Assembly (NCBI RefSeq): GCF_050624435.1 | Contig: NW_027459201.1 | Coordinates: 28,851 to 92,850, forward strand | DNA length: 64,000 nucleotides | Direction: 5' to 3' | Origin: Tenrec ecaudatus | Lineage: Eukaryota; Chordata; Mammalia; Afrosoricida; Tenrecidae | Shown: one piece after another, positions 1 to 12,570 of the stretch | Layout of the letters: the number at the start of each line of letters is the position of its first letter | Position numbering within the stretch: the first letter of the stretch is position 1 | Notes under the pieces: model-generated | Seen by the model: only the letters and a program-made list of their open reading frames with translations | Databases searched by the model: none | Told to the model about the DNA's origin: nothing | Program-made: the position numbers and the translations under genes

Positions 1-1635
1 TAGGTAACCTACATAGTCCAAATGCCCGTTCGTTAACCTAGATAGTCCAAGTGCCCGCTAGGTAACCTACATAGTCAAAAGGCCCGCTAGGTAACCTATA
101 GAGTCCAAGTGCCCGTTACATAACCTAGATAGTCCAATTGCCCGCTATGCAACATACATAGTCCAAGTGCCCGCTAGTTAACCTACATAGTCCAAGTGCC
201 CGCTAGGTAACTTAGATAGTCCAAGTGCCCGCTAGGTAACTTACATAGTCCAAATGCCTGCTTGGCAACCTAGATAGTCCAAGTGCCCGTTCGTTAACCT
301 AGATAGCCAAGTGCCCGCTAGGTAACCTAGACAGTCCAAGTGTCTGCTAGATAACCTACATAGTCCAAATGCCCGTTCGTTAACCTACATAGTCCAAGGG
401 CCCACTAGTTAACATAGATCGTCTAAGTGTCCTCTAGTTAACCTACATAGTCCAAATGCACGCTAGTTAACCTACATAGTCCAAGTGCCGCTAGGTAACC
501 TACATAGTGCAAGTGTCCCCTAGTTAACCTACATAGTCCAAGTGGCCGGTAGTTAACATAGTTAGTCCAAGTGCCCACTAGTTAACATAGATAGTCCAAG
601 TGCCCGCTAGGTAACCTAGACAGTCCAAGTGCCTGCTAGGTAACCTACATCGTCCAAATGCCCGTTTGTTAACCTACATAGTCCAAGGGCCCACTATTTA
701 ACCTAGATCGTCCAAGTGTCTTTGGTTAACCTACATAGTCCAAGTGCCCGCAAAGTAACCTATATTCCAAGTTCCAGCTATGTAACCTAGATAGTCCAAG
801 GGCCCGCTAGTTAACCTACATAGTCCAAGTGCCCGCTAGGTAAACTAGATAGTCCAAGTGCCCGCTAAAGAACCTACTTTTCCAAGTGCACGCTAGCTAA
901 CCCAGATAGTCCAAGTGCCCGCTAGTTAACCTAGATAGTCCAAGTTCCGCTAGGTAACCTACATAGTGCAAGTGTCCCCTAGTTAACCTACATAGTCCAA
1001 GTGCCCGCTAGTTAACATAGATAGTCCAAGTGCCCACTAGGTAAACTAGATAGTGCAAGTGCACGGTAGTTAACCTACATAGTCCAAGTGCCCGCTAGGT
1101 AACCTGGATAGTCTAAGGGCCCGCTAGTTAACCTACATTGTCCAAGTGCCCGGTAGTTAACTTACATAGTTTAAGTGTCCGTAAGGAACATATATAGTCC
1201 AAGTGCCCGCTAGGGAACATACAGAGTCTAAGTGCCCGCTAGGGAACCTACATAGTCGAAGTGCCCGCTAGGGAATCTACATAGTCAAAGGGCCCGCTAG
1301 TTAACATAGATAGTCCAAGTGCTGCTAGTTAATCTACATAGTTGAAGGGCCCGCTAGTTAACCTACATAGTCCAAGTGCCTGATAGGGAACCTACATAGT
1401 CTAAGTGCCCGCAGAGGAACCTACATAGTCCAAGTGCCCGATAGGGAACCTACATATTCCAAGTGACCGTTAGGGAACCTAGATAGTCCAAGTGCCCGTA
1501 GGGAACCTATATAGTCCAAGTGCCCACTAGGGAACCTACATAGTCAAAGTGCCCGCTAGGGAACCTGCATTGTGCAAGTACCCGCTAGTTAACCTAGATA
1601 GTCCAAGTGCCCGCTAGTTACCTTACATAGTCCAA

Positions 1636-1749
1636 GGTCAGCTAGTTAACCTAGATAGTCCAAGTGCCCACTAGTTAACGTACATAGTCCAAGGTCAGCT
1701 AGTTAACCTAGATAGTCCAAGTGCCCGCTAGTTAACCTACATAGTCCAA
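1636..1749 (+). repeat. 57-bp dimer with GGTCAGCTAG variant
   Basis: The unusual monomer AAGGTCAGCTAG (one base shorter than AAGTGCCCGCTAG) occurs at 1636 and again at 1693, separated by an ordinary CTAGATAG-type monomer, giving a 57-bp two-monomer period. The same pair recurs near 4028/4085, 6747, 14790, 17615, 18087, 20686, 49438, 49900 and 52970. It is a local dimer and a useful marker for aligning HOR copies. Confidence 0.7.
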
Positions 1750-2176
1750 GAACCCGCTAGTTAACCTAGATAGTCCAAGTGCCCGCTAGTTAACCTACAT
1801 AGTCCTAGGTCCCGCTAGTTAACCTAGATATTCCAAGTGCCTGCTAGTTAACCTAGATCGTCCAAGTGTCCGCTAGTTAACCTACATAGTCCAAGTTCCC
1901 GTTAGGTAGCCTAGATAGTACAAGTGCCCGCAAGGTAACCTACATAGTCCAAGTGCCCGCTAGGTAACCTAGATATTCCAAGTTCCTGTTAGCTAACCTA
2001 GATAATCCAAGTGCCCGCTAGGTAACCTACATAGTCAAAATGCCCTTTCGTTAACCTAGATAGTCCAAGTGCCCGCTAGGTAACCTACATAGTCAAAGGG
2101 CCCGCTAGGTAACCTATATAGTCCAAGTGCCCGTTACATAACCTAGGTAGTACAATTGCCCGCTATGCAACATACA

Positions 2177-2205
2177 TAGTCCAAGTGCCCGCTAGTTAAC
2201 CTACA
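2177..2205 (+). repeat. Reference copy of the common 29-bp monomer
   Basis: This copy reads TAGTCCAAGTGCCCGCTAG followed directly by TTAACCTACA, the combination I meet most often in the array. It contains one CpG (in CCCGC), one HpaI-type palindrome GTTAAC and two CTA-containing motifs. The phase is arbitrary, because a circular permutation of the unit would serve equally well. It is given only as an anchor for describing the variants listed in other entries. Confidence 0.85.
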
Positions 2206-2365
2206 TAGTCCAAGTGCCCGCTAGGTAACTTAGATAGTCCAAGTGCCCGCTAGGTAACTTATATAGTCCAAATGCCCGCTAGGCAACCTAGATAGTCCAA
2301 GTACCCGTTCGTTAACCTAGATAGCCAAGTGCCCGCTAGGTAACTTAGACAGTCCAAGTGTCTGC

Positions 2366-4758
2366 TAGGTAACCTACATAGTCCAAATGCCCGTTCGTTA
2401 ACCTAGATAGTCCAAGTGCACGCTAGGTAACCTACATAGTCAAAAGGCCCGCTAGGTAACCTATAGAGTCCAAGTGCCCGTTACATAACCTAGATAGTCC
2501 AATTGCCCGCTATGCAACATACATAGTCCAAGTGCCCGCTAGTTAACCTACATAGTCCAAGTGCCCGCTAGGTAACTTAGATAGTCCAAGTGCCCGCTAG
2601 GTAACTTACATAGTCCAAATGCCTGCTTGGCAACCTAGATAGTCCAAGTGCCCGTTCGTTAACCTAGATAGCCAAGTGCCCGCTAGGTAACCTAGACAGT
2701 CCAAGTGTCTGCTAGATAACCTACATAGTCCAAATGCCCGTTCGTTAACCTACATAGTCCAAGGGCCCACTAGTTAACATAGATCGTCTAAGTGTCCTCT
2801 AGTTAACCTACATAGTCCAAATGCACGCTAGTTAACCTACATAGTCCAAGTGCCGCTAGGTAACCTACATAGTGCAAGTGTCCCCTAGTTAACCTACATA
2901 GTCCAAGTGGCCGGTAGTTAACATAGTTAGTCCAAGTGCCCACTAGTTAACATAGATAGTCCAAGTGCCCGCTAGGTAACCTAGACAGTCCAAGTGCCTG
3001 CTAGGTAACCTACATCGTCCAAATGCCCGTTTGTTAACCTACATAGTCCAAGGGCCCACTATTTAACCTAGATCGTCCAAGTGTCTTTGGTTAACCTACA
3101 TAGTCCAAGTGCCCGCAAAGTAACCTATATTCCAAGTTCCAGCTATGTAACCTAGATAGTCCAAGGGCCCGCTAGTTAACCTACATAGTCCAAGTGCCCG
3201 CTAGGTAAACTAGATAGTCCAAGTGCCCGCTAAAGAACCTACTTTTCCAAGTGCACGCTAGCTAACCCAGATAGTCCAAGTGCCCGCTAGTTAACCTAGA
3301 TAGTCCAAGTTCCGCTAGGTAACCTACATAGTGCAAGTGTCCCCTAGTTAACCTACATAGTCCAAGTGCCCGCTAGTTAACATAGATAGTCCAAGTGCCC
3401 ACTAGGGAACGTACATAGTCCAAGTGCCCACTAGGTAAACTAGATAGTGCAAGTGCACGGTAGTTAACCTACATAGTCCAAGTGCCCGCTAGGTAACCTG
3501 GATAGTCTAAGGGCCCGCTAGTTAACCTACATTGTCCAAGTGCCCGGTAGTTAACTTACATAGTTCAAGTGTCCGTAAGGAACATATATAGTCCAAGTGC
3601 CCGCTAGGGAACATACAGAGTCTAAGTGCCCGCTAGGGAACCTACATAGTCGAAGTGCCCGCTAGGGAATCTACATAGTCAAAGGGCCCGCTAGTTAACA
3701 TAGATAGTCCAAGTGCCGCTAGTTACTCTACATAGTTCAAGGACCCGCTAGTTAACCTACATAGTCCAAGTGCCTGATAGGGAACCTACATAGTCCAAGT
3801 GCCCGCAGAGGAACCTACATAGTCCAAGTGCCCGATATGGAACCTACATATTCCAAGTGCCCATTAGGGAACCTAGATAGTCCAAGTGCCCGTAGGGAAC
3901 CTATATAGTCCAAGTGCCAACTAGGGAACCTACATAGTCAAAGTGCCCGCTAGGGAACCTGCATTGTGCAAGTACCCGCTGGTTAACCTAGATAGGCCAA
4001 GTGCCCGCTAGTTAACTTACATAGTCCAAGGTCAGCTAGTTAACCTAGATAGTCCAAGTGCCCACTAGTTAACCTACATAGTCCAAGGTCAGCTAGTTAA
4101 CCTAGATAGTCCAAGTGCCCGCTAGTTAACCTACATAGTCCAAGATCCCGCTAGTTAACCTAGATAGTCCAAGTGCCCGCGAGTTAACCTACATAGTCCT
4201 AGGTCCCGCTAGTTAACCTAGATATTCCAAGTGCCTGCTAGTTAACCTAGATCGTCCAAGTGTCCGCTAGTTAACCTACATAGTCCAAGTTCCCGTTAGG
4301 TAACCTAGATATTACAAGTGCCCGCAAGGTAACCTACATAGTCCAAGTGCCCGGTAGGTAACCTAGATATTCCAAGTTCCTGTTAGCTAACCTAGATAAT
4401 CCAAGTGCCCGCTAGGTAACCTACATAGTCCAAGTGCCCTTTCGTTAACCTAGATAGTCCAAGTGCCCGCTAGGTAACCTACATAGTCAAAGGGCCCGCT
4501 AGGTAACCTATATAGTCCAAGTGCCCGTTACATAACCTAGATAGTCCAATTGCCCCTATGCAACATACATAGTCCAAGTGCCCGCTAGTTAACCTACATA
4601 GTCCAATTGCCCGCTAGGTAACCTAAATAGTCCAAGTGCCCGCTAGGTAACTTACATAGTCCAAATGCCCGCTAGGCAACCTAGATAGTCCAAGTGCCCG
4701 TTCGTTAACCTAGATAGCCAAGTGCCCGCTAGGTAACCTAGACAGTCCAAGTGTCTGC
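2366..4758 (+). repeat. 2.4-kb higher-order repeat, copy 2
   Basis: This is parallel to 1-2365 with one additional monomer near 3402-3430, giving a length of about 2,393 bp. Small differences from copy 1 are scattered single bases, for example TTACTCTACATAG at 3723 against TTAATCTACATAG at 1329, and a lost G in CCCCTATG near 4555. This level of difference makes the two copies clearly younger than the divergence between neighbouring monomers, but older than the 1,330-bp triplet at 36256-40245. Confidence 0.83.
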
Positions 4759-5015
4759 TAGGTAACCTACATAGTCCAAATGCCCGTTCGTTAATCTACA
4801 TAGTCCAAGGGCCCACTAGTTAACATAGATTGTCTAAGTGTCCTCTAGTTAACTTACATACACCAAATGCACGCTAGTTAACCTACATAGTCCAAGTGCC
4901 GCTAGGTAAACTACATAGTGCAAGTGTCCCCTAGTTAACCTACATAGTCCAAGTGGCCGGTAGTTAACATAGTTAGTCCAAGTGCCCACTAGTTAACATA
5001 GATAGTCCAAGTGCC
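4759..5015 (+). repeat. Truncated third start of the 2.4-kb HOR
   Basis: At 4759 the sequence TAGGTAACCTACATAGTCC, followed by AAATGCCCGTTCG, begins again as it does at 1 and 2366. It then follows the variant order seen from about 349 and about 2714 onward: CCCACTAGTTAACATAG, TCCTCTAG, AATGCACGCTAG, GTGCCGCTAGG, GTGGCCGGTAG. Near 5016 it switches to a different order beginning GGGAACATACATAG, so this copy is broken off or fused to another block. Confidence 0.7.
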
Positions 5016-6240
5016 CGCTAGGGAACATACATAGTCCAAGTGCCCGCTAGGTAACCTAGATAGTGCATGTGCCCGGTAGTTAACCTACAAAGTCCAAGTG
5101 CCCGCTAGGTAACCTGGATAGTCCAAGGGCCCGCTAGTTAACCTACATAGTCCAAGTGCCTGGTAGTTAACTTACATAGTCCAAGTACCCCCTCTGGAAC
5201 CTACATAGTCCAAGTGCCTGCTAGGGAACCTACATAGTTCAAGTGTCCGTAGGGAATACACAGAATCCAAGTGCCCGCTAGGGAATCTACATAGTCCAAG
5301 GGCCCGCTAGATAATCTACATAGTCCAAGTACCCGCTAGTTAGCCTAGATCGTCCAAGTGCACGCTAGTTAACCTATATAGTCCAAGGGCCCGCTAGTTA
5401 ACTTTTATAGTCCAAGTTCCCGCTAGGGAACCTACATAGTCAAAGTGCCCGCTAGGGAACCTACATAGTCCAAGTGTCCGCTAGTTAATCTAGATAGTCC
5501 AAGTGCCCGCTAGTTAACCTAGATAGTCCAAGCGCCCGCTAGTTAACAAGGATCATCAAAGTGCCCTCTAGTTAACTTACATAGTCCAAAGGACTGCTAG
5601 TTAACCTACATAGAGCAAGGGCCCCCTAGTTAACCTTGATAGTCCAAGTGCCCGCTAGTTAACCTACATAGTCCAAGTTCCCGCTAGGTAACCTAGACAG
5701 TCCAAGTGACCATTAGGTTACCTACATAGTCCAAGTGCCCGTTCGTTAACCTATATATTCCAAGTGCCCGCTAGGTAACGTAGATAGCCCAAGTGCCCGC
5801 TAGGGAACGTACATAGTCCAAGTGCCCGCTAGTTAACCTAGATAGTCCAAGTGCCCGCTAGTTAACCAACATAGTCCAAGTGCCTCCTAGGTAAACTACA
5901 TAGTCCAAGTGCCCACTAGGTAACCTAGACTGTCCAATTTCCCCCTAGTTAACCTAGACAGTCCAAGTACCCGATAGGGAACCTACATAGTCCAATTGCC
6001 CGTTAGCTAACCTAGAGAGTCGAAGTGTCCGCTAGTTAACCTACATAGTCCAAGTGCAAGTTCGTTAACGTAGATAGGCCAAGTGCCTGCTAGGTAACCT
6101 AGACAGTCCAAGTGCCCGCTAGGTTACCTACATAGTCCAAGTGCACGTTCGTTAACCTAGATAGTCCAAGTGCCCGCTGGTAACCTACATAGTCCAAGGG
6201 CCCGCTAGGTAACCTTGATAGTCCAAGTGCCTTCTAGTTA
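5016..6240 (+). repeat. Satellite mosaic block with GTGCATGTGCCCGG marker
   Basis: This block starts with GGGAACATACATAG and the rare monomer GTGCATGTGCCCGG (5063). It then carries CCCCTCTGGAACC, AGGGAATACACAGAATCC, AACAAGGATCATC and AAGGACTGCTAG variants. The first part recurs from about 7676 at an offset of 2,659 bp (AAGGACTGC at 5589 and 8248), and again around 19.1-20.2 kb and 51.3-52.5 kb. It contains only 29-bp satellite monomers and no other kind of sequence. Confidence 0.7.
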
Positions 6241-8335
6241 ACCTACATAGTCCAAGTGCCCGGTAGTTAACTTACATAGTTCAAGTGTCCGTAAGGAATA
6301 TATATAGTCCAAGTGCCCGCTAGGGAACATACAGAGTCTAAGTGCCCGCTAGGGAACCTACATAGTCGAAGTGCCCGCTAGGGAATCTACATAGTCAAAG
6401 GGCCCGGTAATTAACATAGATAGTCCAAGTGCCGCTAGTTACTCTACATAGTTCAAGGACCCGCTAGTTAACCTACATAGTCCAAGTGCCTGATAGGGAA
6501 CCTACATAGTCCAAGTGCCCGCAGAGGAACCTACATAGTCCAAGTGCCCGATATGGAACCTACATATTCCAAGTGCCCGTTAGGGAACCTAGAGAGTCCA
6601 AGTGCCCGTAGGGAACCTATATAGTCCAAGTGCCAACTAGGGAGCCTACATAGTCAAAGTGCCCGTTAGGGAACCTGCATTGTGCAAGTGCCCGCTGGTT
6701 AACCTAGATAGTCCAAGTGCCCGCTAGTTAACTTACATAGTCCAAGGTCAGCTAGTTAACCTAGATAGTCCAAGTGCCCACTAGTTAACCTACATAGTCC
6801 AAGGTCAGCTAGTTAACCTAGATAGTCCAAGTGCCCGCTAGTTAACCTACATAGTCCAAGATCCCGCTAGTTAACCTAGATAGTCCAAGTGCCCGCTAGT
6901 TAACCTACATAGTCCTAGGTCCCGCTAGTTAACCTAGATATTCCAAGTGCCTGCTAGTTAACCTAGATCGTCCAAGTGTCCGCTAGTTAACCTACATAGT
7001 CCAAGTTCCCGTTAGGTAACCTAGATGTTACAAGTGCCCGCAAGGTAACCTACATAGTCCAAGTGCCCGGTAGGTAACCTAGATATTCCAAGTTCCTGTT
7101 AGCTAACCTAGATAATCCAAGTGCCCGCTAGGTAACCTACATAGTCCAAGTGCCCTTTCGTTAACCTAGATAGTCCAAGTGCCCGCTAGGTAACCTACAT
7201 AGTCAAAGGGCCCGCTAGGTAACCTATATAGTCCAAGTGCCCGTTACATAACCTAGATAGTCCAATTGCCCGCTATGCAACATACATAGTCCAAGTGCCC
7301 GCTAGTTAACCTACATAGTCCAATTGCCCGCTTGGCAACCTAGATAGTCCAAGTGCCCGTTCGTTAACCTAGATAGCCAAGTGCCCGCTAGGTAACCTAG
7401 ACAGTCCAAGTGTCTGCTAGGTAACCTACATAGTCCAAATGCCCGTTCGTTAATCTACATAGTCCAAGGGCCCACTAGTTAACATAGATCGTCTAAGTGT
7501 CCTCTAGTTAACTTACATACACCAAATGCACGCTTGTTAACCTACATAGTCCAAGTGCCGCTAGGTAACCTACATAGTGCAAGTGTCCCCTAGTTAACCT
7601 ACATAGTCCAAGTGGCCGTTAGTTAACATAGTTAGTCCAAGTGCCCACTAGTTAACATAGATAGTCCAAGTGCCCGCTAGGGAACATACATAGTCCAAGT
7701 GCCCGCTAGGTAACCTAGATAGTGCATGTGCCCGGTAGTTAACCTACAAAGTCCAAGTGCCCGCTAGGTAACCTGGATAGTCCAAGGGCCCGCTAGTTAA
7801 CCTACATAGTCCAAGTGCCTGGTAGTTAACTTACATAGTCCAAGTGCCCCCTCTGGAACCTACATAGTCCAAGTGCCTGCTAGGGAACCTACATAGTTCA
7901 AGTGTCCGTAGGGAACACACAGAATCCAAGTGCCCGCTAGGGAATCTACATAGTCCAAGGGCCCGCTAGATAATCTACATAGTCCAAGTACCCGCTAGTT
8001 AGCCTAGATCGTCCAAGTGCACGCTAGTTAACCTATATAGTCCAAGGGCCCGCTTGTTAACTTTTATAGTCCAAGTTCCCGCTAGGGAACCTACATAGTC
8101 AAAGTGCCCGCTAGGGAACCTACATAGTCCAAGTGTCCGCTAGTTAATCTAGATAGTCCAAGTGCCCGCTAGTTAACCTAGATAGTCCAAGCGCCCGCTA
8201 GTTAACAAGGATCATCAAAGTGCCCTCTAGTTAACTTACATAGTCCAAAGGACTGCTAGTTAACCTACATAGAGCAAGGGCCCCCTAGTTAACCTTGATA
8301 GTCCAAGTGCCCGCTAGTTAACCTACATAGTCCAA
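6241..8335 (+). repeat. Internal repeat of about 3525-5676
   Basis: Monomer order follows 3525-5676. The offset is 2,716 bp at first (GTAAGG at 3575 and 6291; GATATGG at 3834 and 6550), then 2,659 bp after about 7325, because copy 2 has lost about two monomers there (57 bp, next to CTTGGCAACC). Parallelism ends near 8336: this block goes to AAGAACCCGCTAG, while the parent goes to AAGTTCCCGCTAGG near 5677. This is a clear tandem block duplication with an internal two-monomer deletion. Confidence 0.75.
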
Positions 8336-9440
8336 GAACCCGCTAGTTAACCTAGATAGTCCAAGTGCCCGCTAGTTAACCTACATAGTCCTAGGGCCCG
8401 CTAGTTAACCTAGATATTCCAAGTGTACGCTAGTTAACCTACATAGTCCAAGTTCCCGTTAGGTAACCTAGATAGTACAAGTGCCCGCAAGGTAACCTAC
8501 ATAGTCCAAGTGCCCGCTAGGTAACCTAGATATTCCATGTTCCTGTTAGCTAACCTAGATAATCCAAGTTCCCGCTAGGTAACCTACATAGTCCAAGTGC
8601 CCTTTCGTTAACCTAGATAGTCCAAGTGCCCGCTAGGTAACCTACATAGTCAAAGGGCCCGCGAGGTAACCTATATAGTCCAAGTGCCCGTTACCTAACC
8701 GAGATAGTCCAATTGCCCGCTATGCAACATACATAGTCCAAGTGCCCACTAGTTAACCTACATAATCCAAGTGCCTGCTAGGTAACCTAGATAGTCCAAG
8801 TGCCCGCTAGGTAACTTACATAGTCCAAATGCCCGCTAGGTAACCTACATAGTCCAAATGCCCGTTCGTTAAACTACATAGTCCAAGGGCCCACTAGTTA
8901 ACATAGATCGTCTAAGTGTCCTCTAGTTAACCTACATAGTCCAAATGCACGCTAGTTAACCTACATAGTCCAAGTGCCGCTAGGTAACCTACACAGTGCA
9001 AGTGTCCCCTAGTTAACCTACATAGTCCAAGTGGCCGGTAGTTAACATAGTTAGTCCAAGTGCCCACTAGTTAACATAGATAGTCCAAGTGCCCGCTAGG
9101 GAACATACATAGTCCAAGTGCCCGCTAGGTAACCTAGATAGTGCATGTGCCCGGTAGTTAACCTACAAAGTCCAAGTGCCCGCTAGTTAGCCTAGATCGT
9201 CCAAGTGCACGCTAGTTAACCTATATAGTCCAAGGGCCCGCTAGTTAACTTTTATAGTCCAAGTGCCCGCTAGGGAACCTACATAGTCAAAGTGCCCGCT
9301 AGGGAACCTACATAGTCCAAGTGTCCGCTAGTTAATCTAGATAGTCCAAGTGCCCGCTAGTTAACCTAGATAGTCCAAGTGCCCGCAAGTTAACAAGGAT
9401 CATCAAAGTGCCCTCTAGTTAACTTACATAGTCCAAAGGC
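8336..9440 (+). repeat. Satellite mosaic block preceding the long duplication
   Basis: From AAGAACCCGCTAG (8335) the monomer order resembles about 1749-2400 with one or more monomers missing (for example around AAGTGTACGCTAG near 8430). From about 8870 it follows the AAGGGCCCACTAGTTAACATAG series, and near 9083-9160 the GTGCATGTGCCCGG block again (9141). The whole stretch recurs at +13,941 (AGGTAACCTAGATAGTACAA at 8461 and 22402). Only satellite monomers are present. Confidence 0.65.
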
Positions 9441-10418
9441 CTGCTAGTTAACCTACATAGAGCAAGGGCCCGCTAGTTAACCTTGATAGTCCAAGTGCCC
9501 GCTAGTTAACCCACATAGTCCAAGTCCCGCTAGGTATCCTAGACAGTCCAAGTGACCATTAGATTACCTACATAGTCCAAGTGCCCGTTCGTTAACCTAT
9601 ATATTCCAAGTGCCCGCTAGGTAACGTAGATAGCCCAAGTGCCCGCTAGGGAACATACATAGTCCAAGTGCCCGCTAGGTAACCTAGATAGTCCAAGTGC
9701 CCGTTAGTTAACCAACATAGTCCAAGTGCCTCCTAGGTAAACTACATAGTCCAAGTGCCCACTAGGTAACCTAGACTGTCCAATTGCCCCCTAGTTAACC
9801 TAGACAGTCCAAGTACCCGATAGGGTACCTACATAGTCCAATTGCCCGTTAGCTAACCTAGATAGTCGAAGTGTCCGCTAGTTAACCTACATAGTCCAAG
9901 TGCAAATTCGTTAACGTAGATAGGCCAAGTGCCTGCTAGGTAACCTAGACAGTTCAAGTGCCCGCTAGGTTACCTACATAGTCCAAGTGCACTTTCCTTA
10001 ACCTAGATAGTCCAAGTGCCCGCTGGTAACCTACATAGTCCAAGGGCCCGCTAGGTAACCTTGATAGTCCAAGTGCCTTCTAGTTAACCTACATAGTCCA
10101 AGTGCCCACTAGGTAACCTAAATAATCCAAATGCCCGCTAGGGAAACTACATAGTCCAAGTGCCCGCTAGTTAACCTAGATAGACCAAGTGCCCGCTAGT
10201 AAACCTTGATATTCCAAGGGCCCGCTAGTTAATCTAGATAGTCCAAGTGCCCGCTAGTTAACCTAGATAGTCCAAGTGCCCGCTAGTTAACCTAGATCGT
10301 CTAAGTGCCCGCTAGTTAACCTAGATAATCCAAGTGCCCGCTAGTTAACCTACATAGTCCCAGGGCCCTCTAGTTAACCTAGATAGTCCAAGTGTCCGCT
10401 AGGGTACGTACATAGTCC

Positions 10419-10700
10419 AAGTGCCCGCTAGGTAACCTAGATAGTGCAAGTGCCCGCTAGGTAACCTACATAGTCCAAATGCCTGTTCGGTAACCTAGAT
10501 AGTCCAAGTGCCCGCTAATTAACCTACATAGTCCAAGTGCCCGCTAGGTAACCTAGATAGTGCAAGTGCCCGCTAGGTAACCTACATAGTCCAAATGCCC
10601 GTTCGGTAACCTAGATAGTCCAAGTGCCCGCTAATTAACCTACATAGTCCAAGTGCCCGCTAGGTAACCTAGATAGTGCAAGTGCCCACTAGGTAACCTA
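10419..10700 (+). repeat. 116-bp tetramer HOR, about 2.4 copies
   Basis: The variant GATAGTGCAAG appears at 10440, 10556 and 10672, exactly 116 bp (four monomers) apart. Within each unit the order is GTGC-type, AAATGCCYGTTCGG-type, ordinary, and CTAATTAACC-type. The first two units differ at a CpG (CCTGTTCGG against CCCGTTCGG). The third unit is only partial. Equivalent tetramers lie at the matching places of the other large copies (24360, 42234 and 56636 onward). Confidence 0.8.
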
Positions 10701-12570
10701 CATAGTCCAAGTGCCCGCTAGTTAACCTAGATAGTCCAAGTTCCCGTTCGTTAACCTAGATAGTCCAAGTGCCCGCTAGGTAACCTAGACAGTCCAAGTG
10801 CCTGCTAGGTAACTTACATAGTCCAAATGCCCGTTCGTTAACCTACATAGTCCAAGGGCCCACTATTTAACCTAGATCGTCCAAGTGTCTTTGGTTAACC
10901 TACATAGTCCAAGTACCCCCAAGGTAACCTATATAGTCCAAGTTCCAGCTATGTAACCTAGATAGTCCAAGGGCCCGCTAGTTAACCTACATAGTCCAAG
11001 TGCCCGCTAGGTAAACTAGATAGTCCAAGTGCCCGCTAAGGAACCTACATAGTCCAAGTGCACGCTAGTTAACCCAGATAGTCCAAGTGCCCGCTAGTTA
11101 ACCTAGATAGTCCAAGTGCCACTAGGTAACCTACATAGTGCAAGTGTCCCCTAGTTAACCTACATAGTCCAAGTGCCCGCTAGTTAACATAGATAGTCCA
11201 AGTGCCCACTAGGGAACGTACATAGTCCAAGTTCCCGCTAGGTAACCTAGATAGTGCAAGTGCCCGGTAGTTAACCTACATAGTCCAAGTGCCCGCTTGG
11301 TAACCTGGATAGTCTAAGGGCCCGCTAGTTAACCTACATAGTCCAAGTGCCCGGTAGTTAACTTACATAGTTCAAGTGTCCGTAAGGAACATATATAGTC
11401 CAAGTGCCCGCTAGGGAACATACAGAGTCTAAGTGCCCGCTAGGGAACCTACGTAGTCGATGTGCCCGCTAGGGAATCTACATAGTCAAAGGGCCCGCTA
11501 GTTAACATAGATAGTCCAAATACCGCTAGTTAATCTACATAGTTCAAGGGTCTGCTAGTTAACCTACATAGTCCAAGTGCCCGTTTGTTAACATAGATAG
11601 GCCAAGTGCCTGCTAGGTAACCTATACAGTCCAAGTGCCCGCTAGGTTACCTACATAGTCCAAGTGCAAGTTCGTTAACCTACATAGTCAAAGTGCCTGC
11701 TAGGTAACCCTAAATAGTCCAAGTGCCCGCTAGGGAACCTACATAGTCCAAGCGCCCGCTAGGCAACCTAGATAGTCCAATTGCCCATTAGCTAACATAG
11801 ATAATCGAAGTGTCCGCTAGTTAACCTACATAGTCCAAGTGCCCGTTCGTTAACGTAGATAGGCCAAGTGCCTGCTAGGTAACCTAGACAGTCCAAGTGC
11901 CCGCTAGGTTACCTACATAGTCCAAGTGCACGTTCGTTAACCTAGATAGTCAAAGTGCCTGCTAGTTAACCCTAAATAGTCCAAGTGCCCGCTAGGTAAC
12001 CTAGATAGTCCAATTGACCGTTAGCTAACCTAGATAGTCGAAGTGTCCGCTAGTTAACCTACATAGTCCAAGAGCCCTTTCGTTAACGTAGATAGGCCAC
12101 GTGTCTGCTAGGTAACCTAGACAGTCCAAGTGCCCGCTAGGTTACCTACATAGTCCAAGTGCACGTTCGTTAACCTAGATAGTCCAAGTGCCCACTGGTA
12201 ACCTACATAGTCCAAGGGCCCGCTTGGTAACCTTGATAGTCCAAGTGCCTTCTAGTTAACCTACATAGTCCAAGTGCCCGCTAGGTAACCTACATAGTCC
12301 AAGTGCCCACTAGGTAACCTAAATAATCCAAATGCCCGCTAGGGAAACTACATAGTCCAAGTGCCCGCTAGTTAACCTAGATAGTCCAAGTGCACGCTGG
12401 TAAACCTAGGTAGTCCAAGGGCCCGCTAGTTAATCTAGATAGTCCAAGTGCCCGCTAGTTAACCTAGATCGTCTAAGTGCCCGCTAGTTAACCTAGATAA
12501 TCCAAGTACCCGCTAGTTAACCTACATAGTCCCAGGGCCCTCTAGTTAACGTAGATAGTCCAAGTGTCCG

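Larger units (their letters stand above)
1..2365 (+). repeat. 2.4-kb higher-order repeat, copy 1
   Basis: Base 1 onward (TAGGTAACCTACATAG, then AAATGCCCGTTCGTTAACC) matches base 2366 onward, and the order of monomer variants then stays parallel. Shared markers include CAAAAGGCCC (77 and 2442), GTCTTTGG with a shortened monomer (721 and 3086), and the CTTTCGTTAACC monomer (about 2046 and 4440). The offset is 2,365 bp up to about 1045 and then 2,394 bp, because copy 2 has one more 29-bp monomer (ACTAGGGAACGTACATAG) near 3402-3430. About 82 monomers form the unit. The left end is cut by the window, so the true start of the unit is unknown. Confidence 0.85.
2500..12440 (+). repeat. Left copy of the ~14-kb-offset duplication
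   Basis: The variant order from about 2500 to 12440 reappears at about 16696-26380. Anchors are GTCTTTGG (3086 and 17282, offset 14,196; 10890 and 24831, offset 13,941), TGCCTGATAGGG (3771 and 17364, offset 13,593), TTAATCTACATAG (4791 and 18845, offset 14,054), AAGGACTGC (5589 and 19531, offset 13,942) and ACTTTCCTTAACC (9991 and 23932, offset 13,941). The offset steps come from block gains and losses: about 600 bp absent from the right copy near 17363, an extra 461-bp unit near 17.9 kb, and a loss of about 112 bp near 19.07 kb. Point differences are visible but sparse, for example CAAATTCG at 9903 against CAAGTTCG near 23844. Confidence 0.75.
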
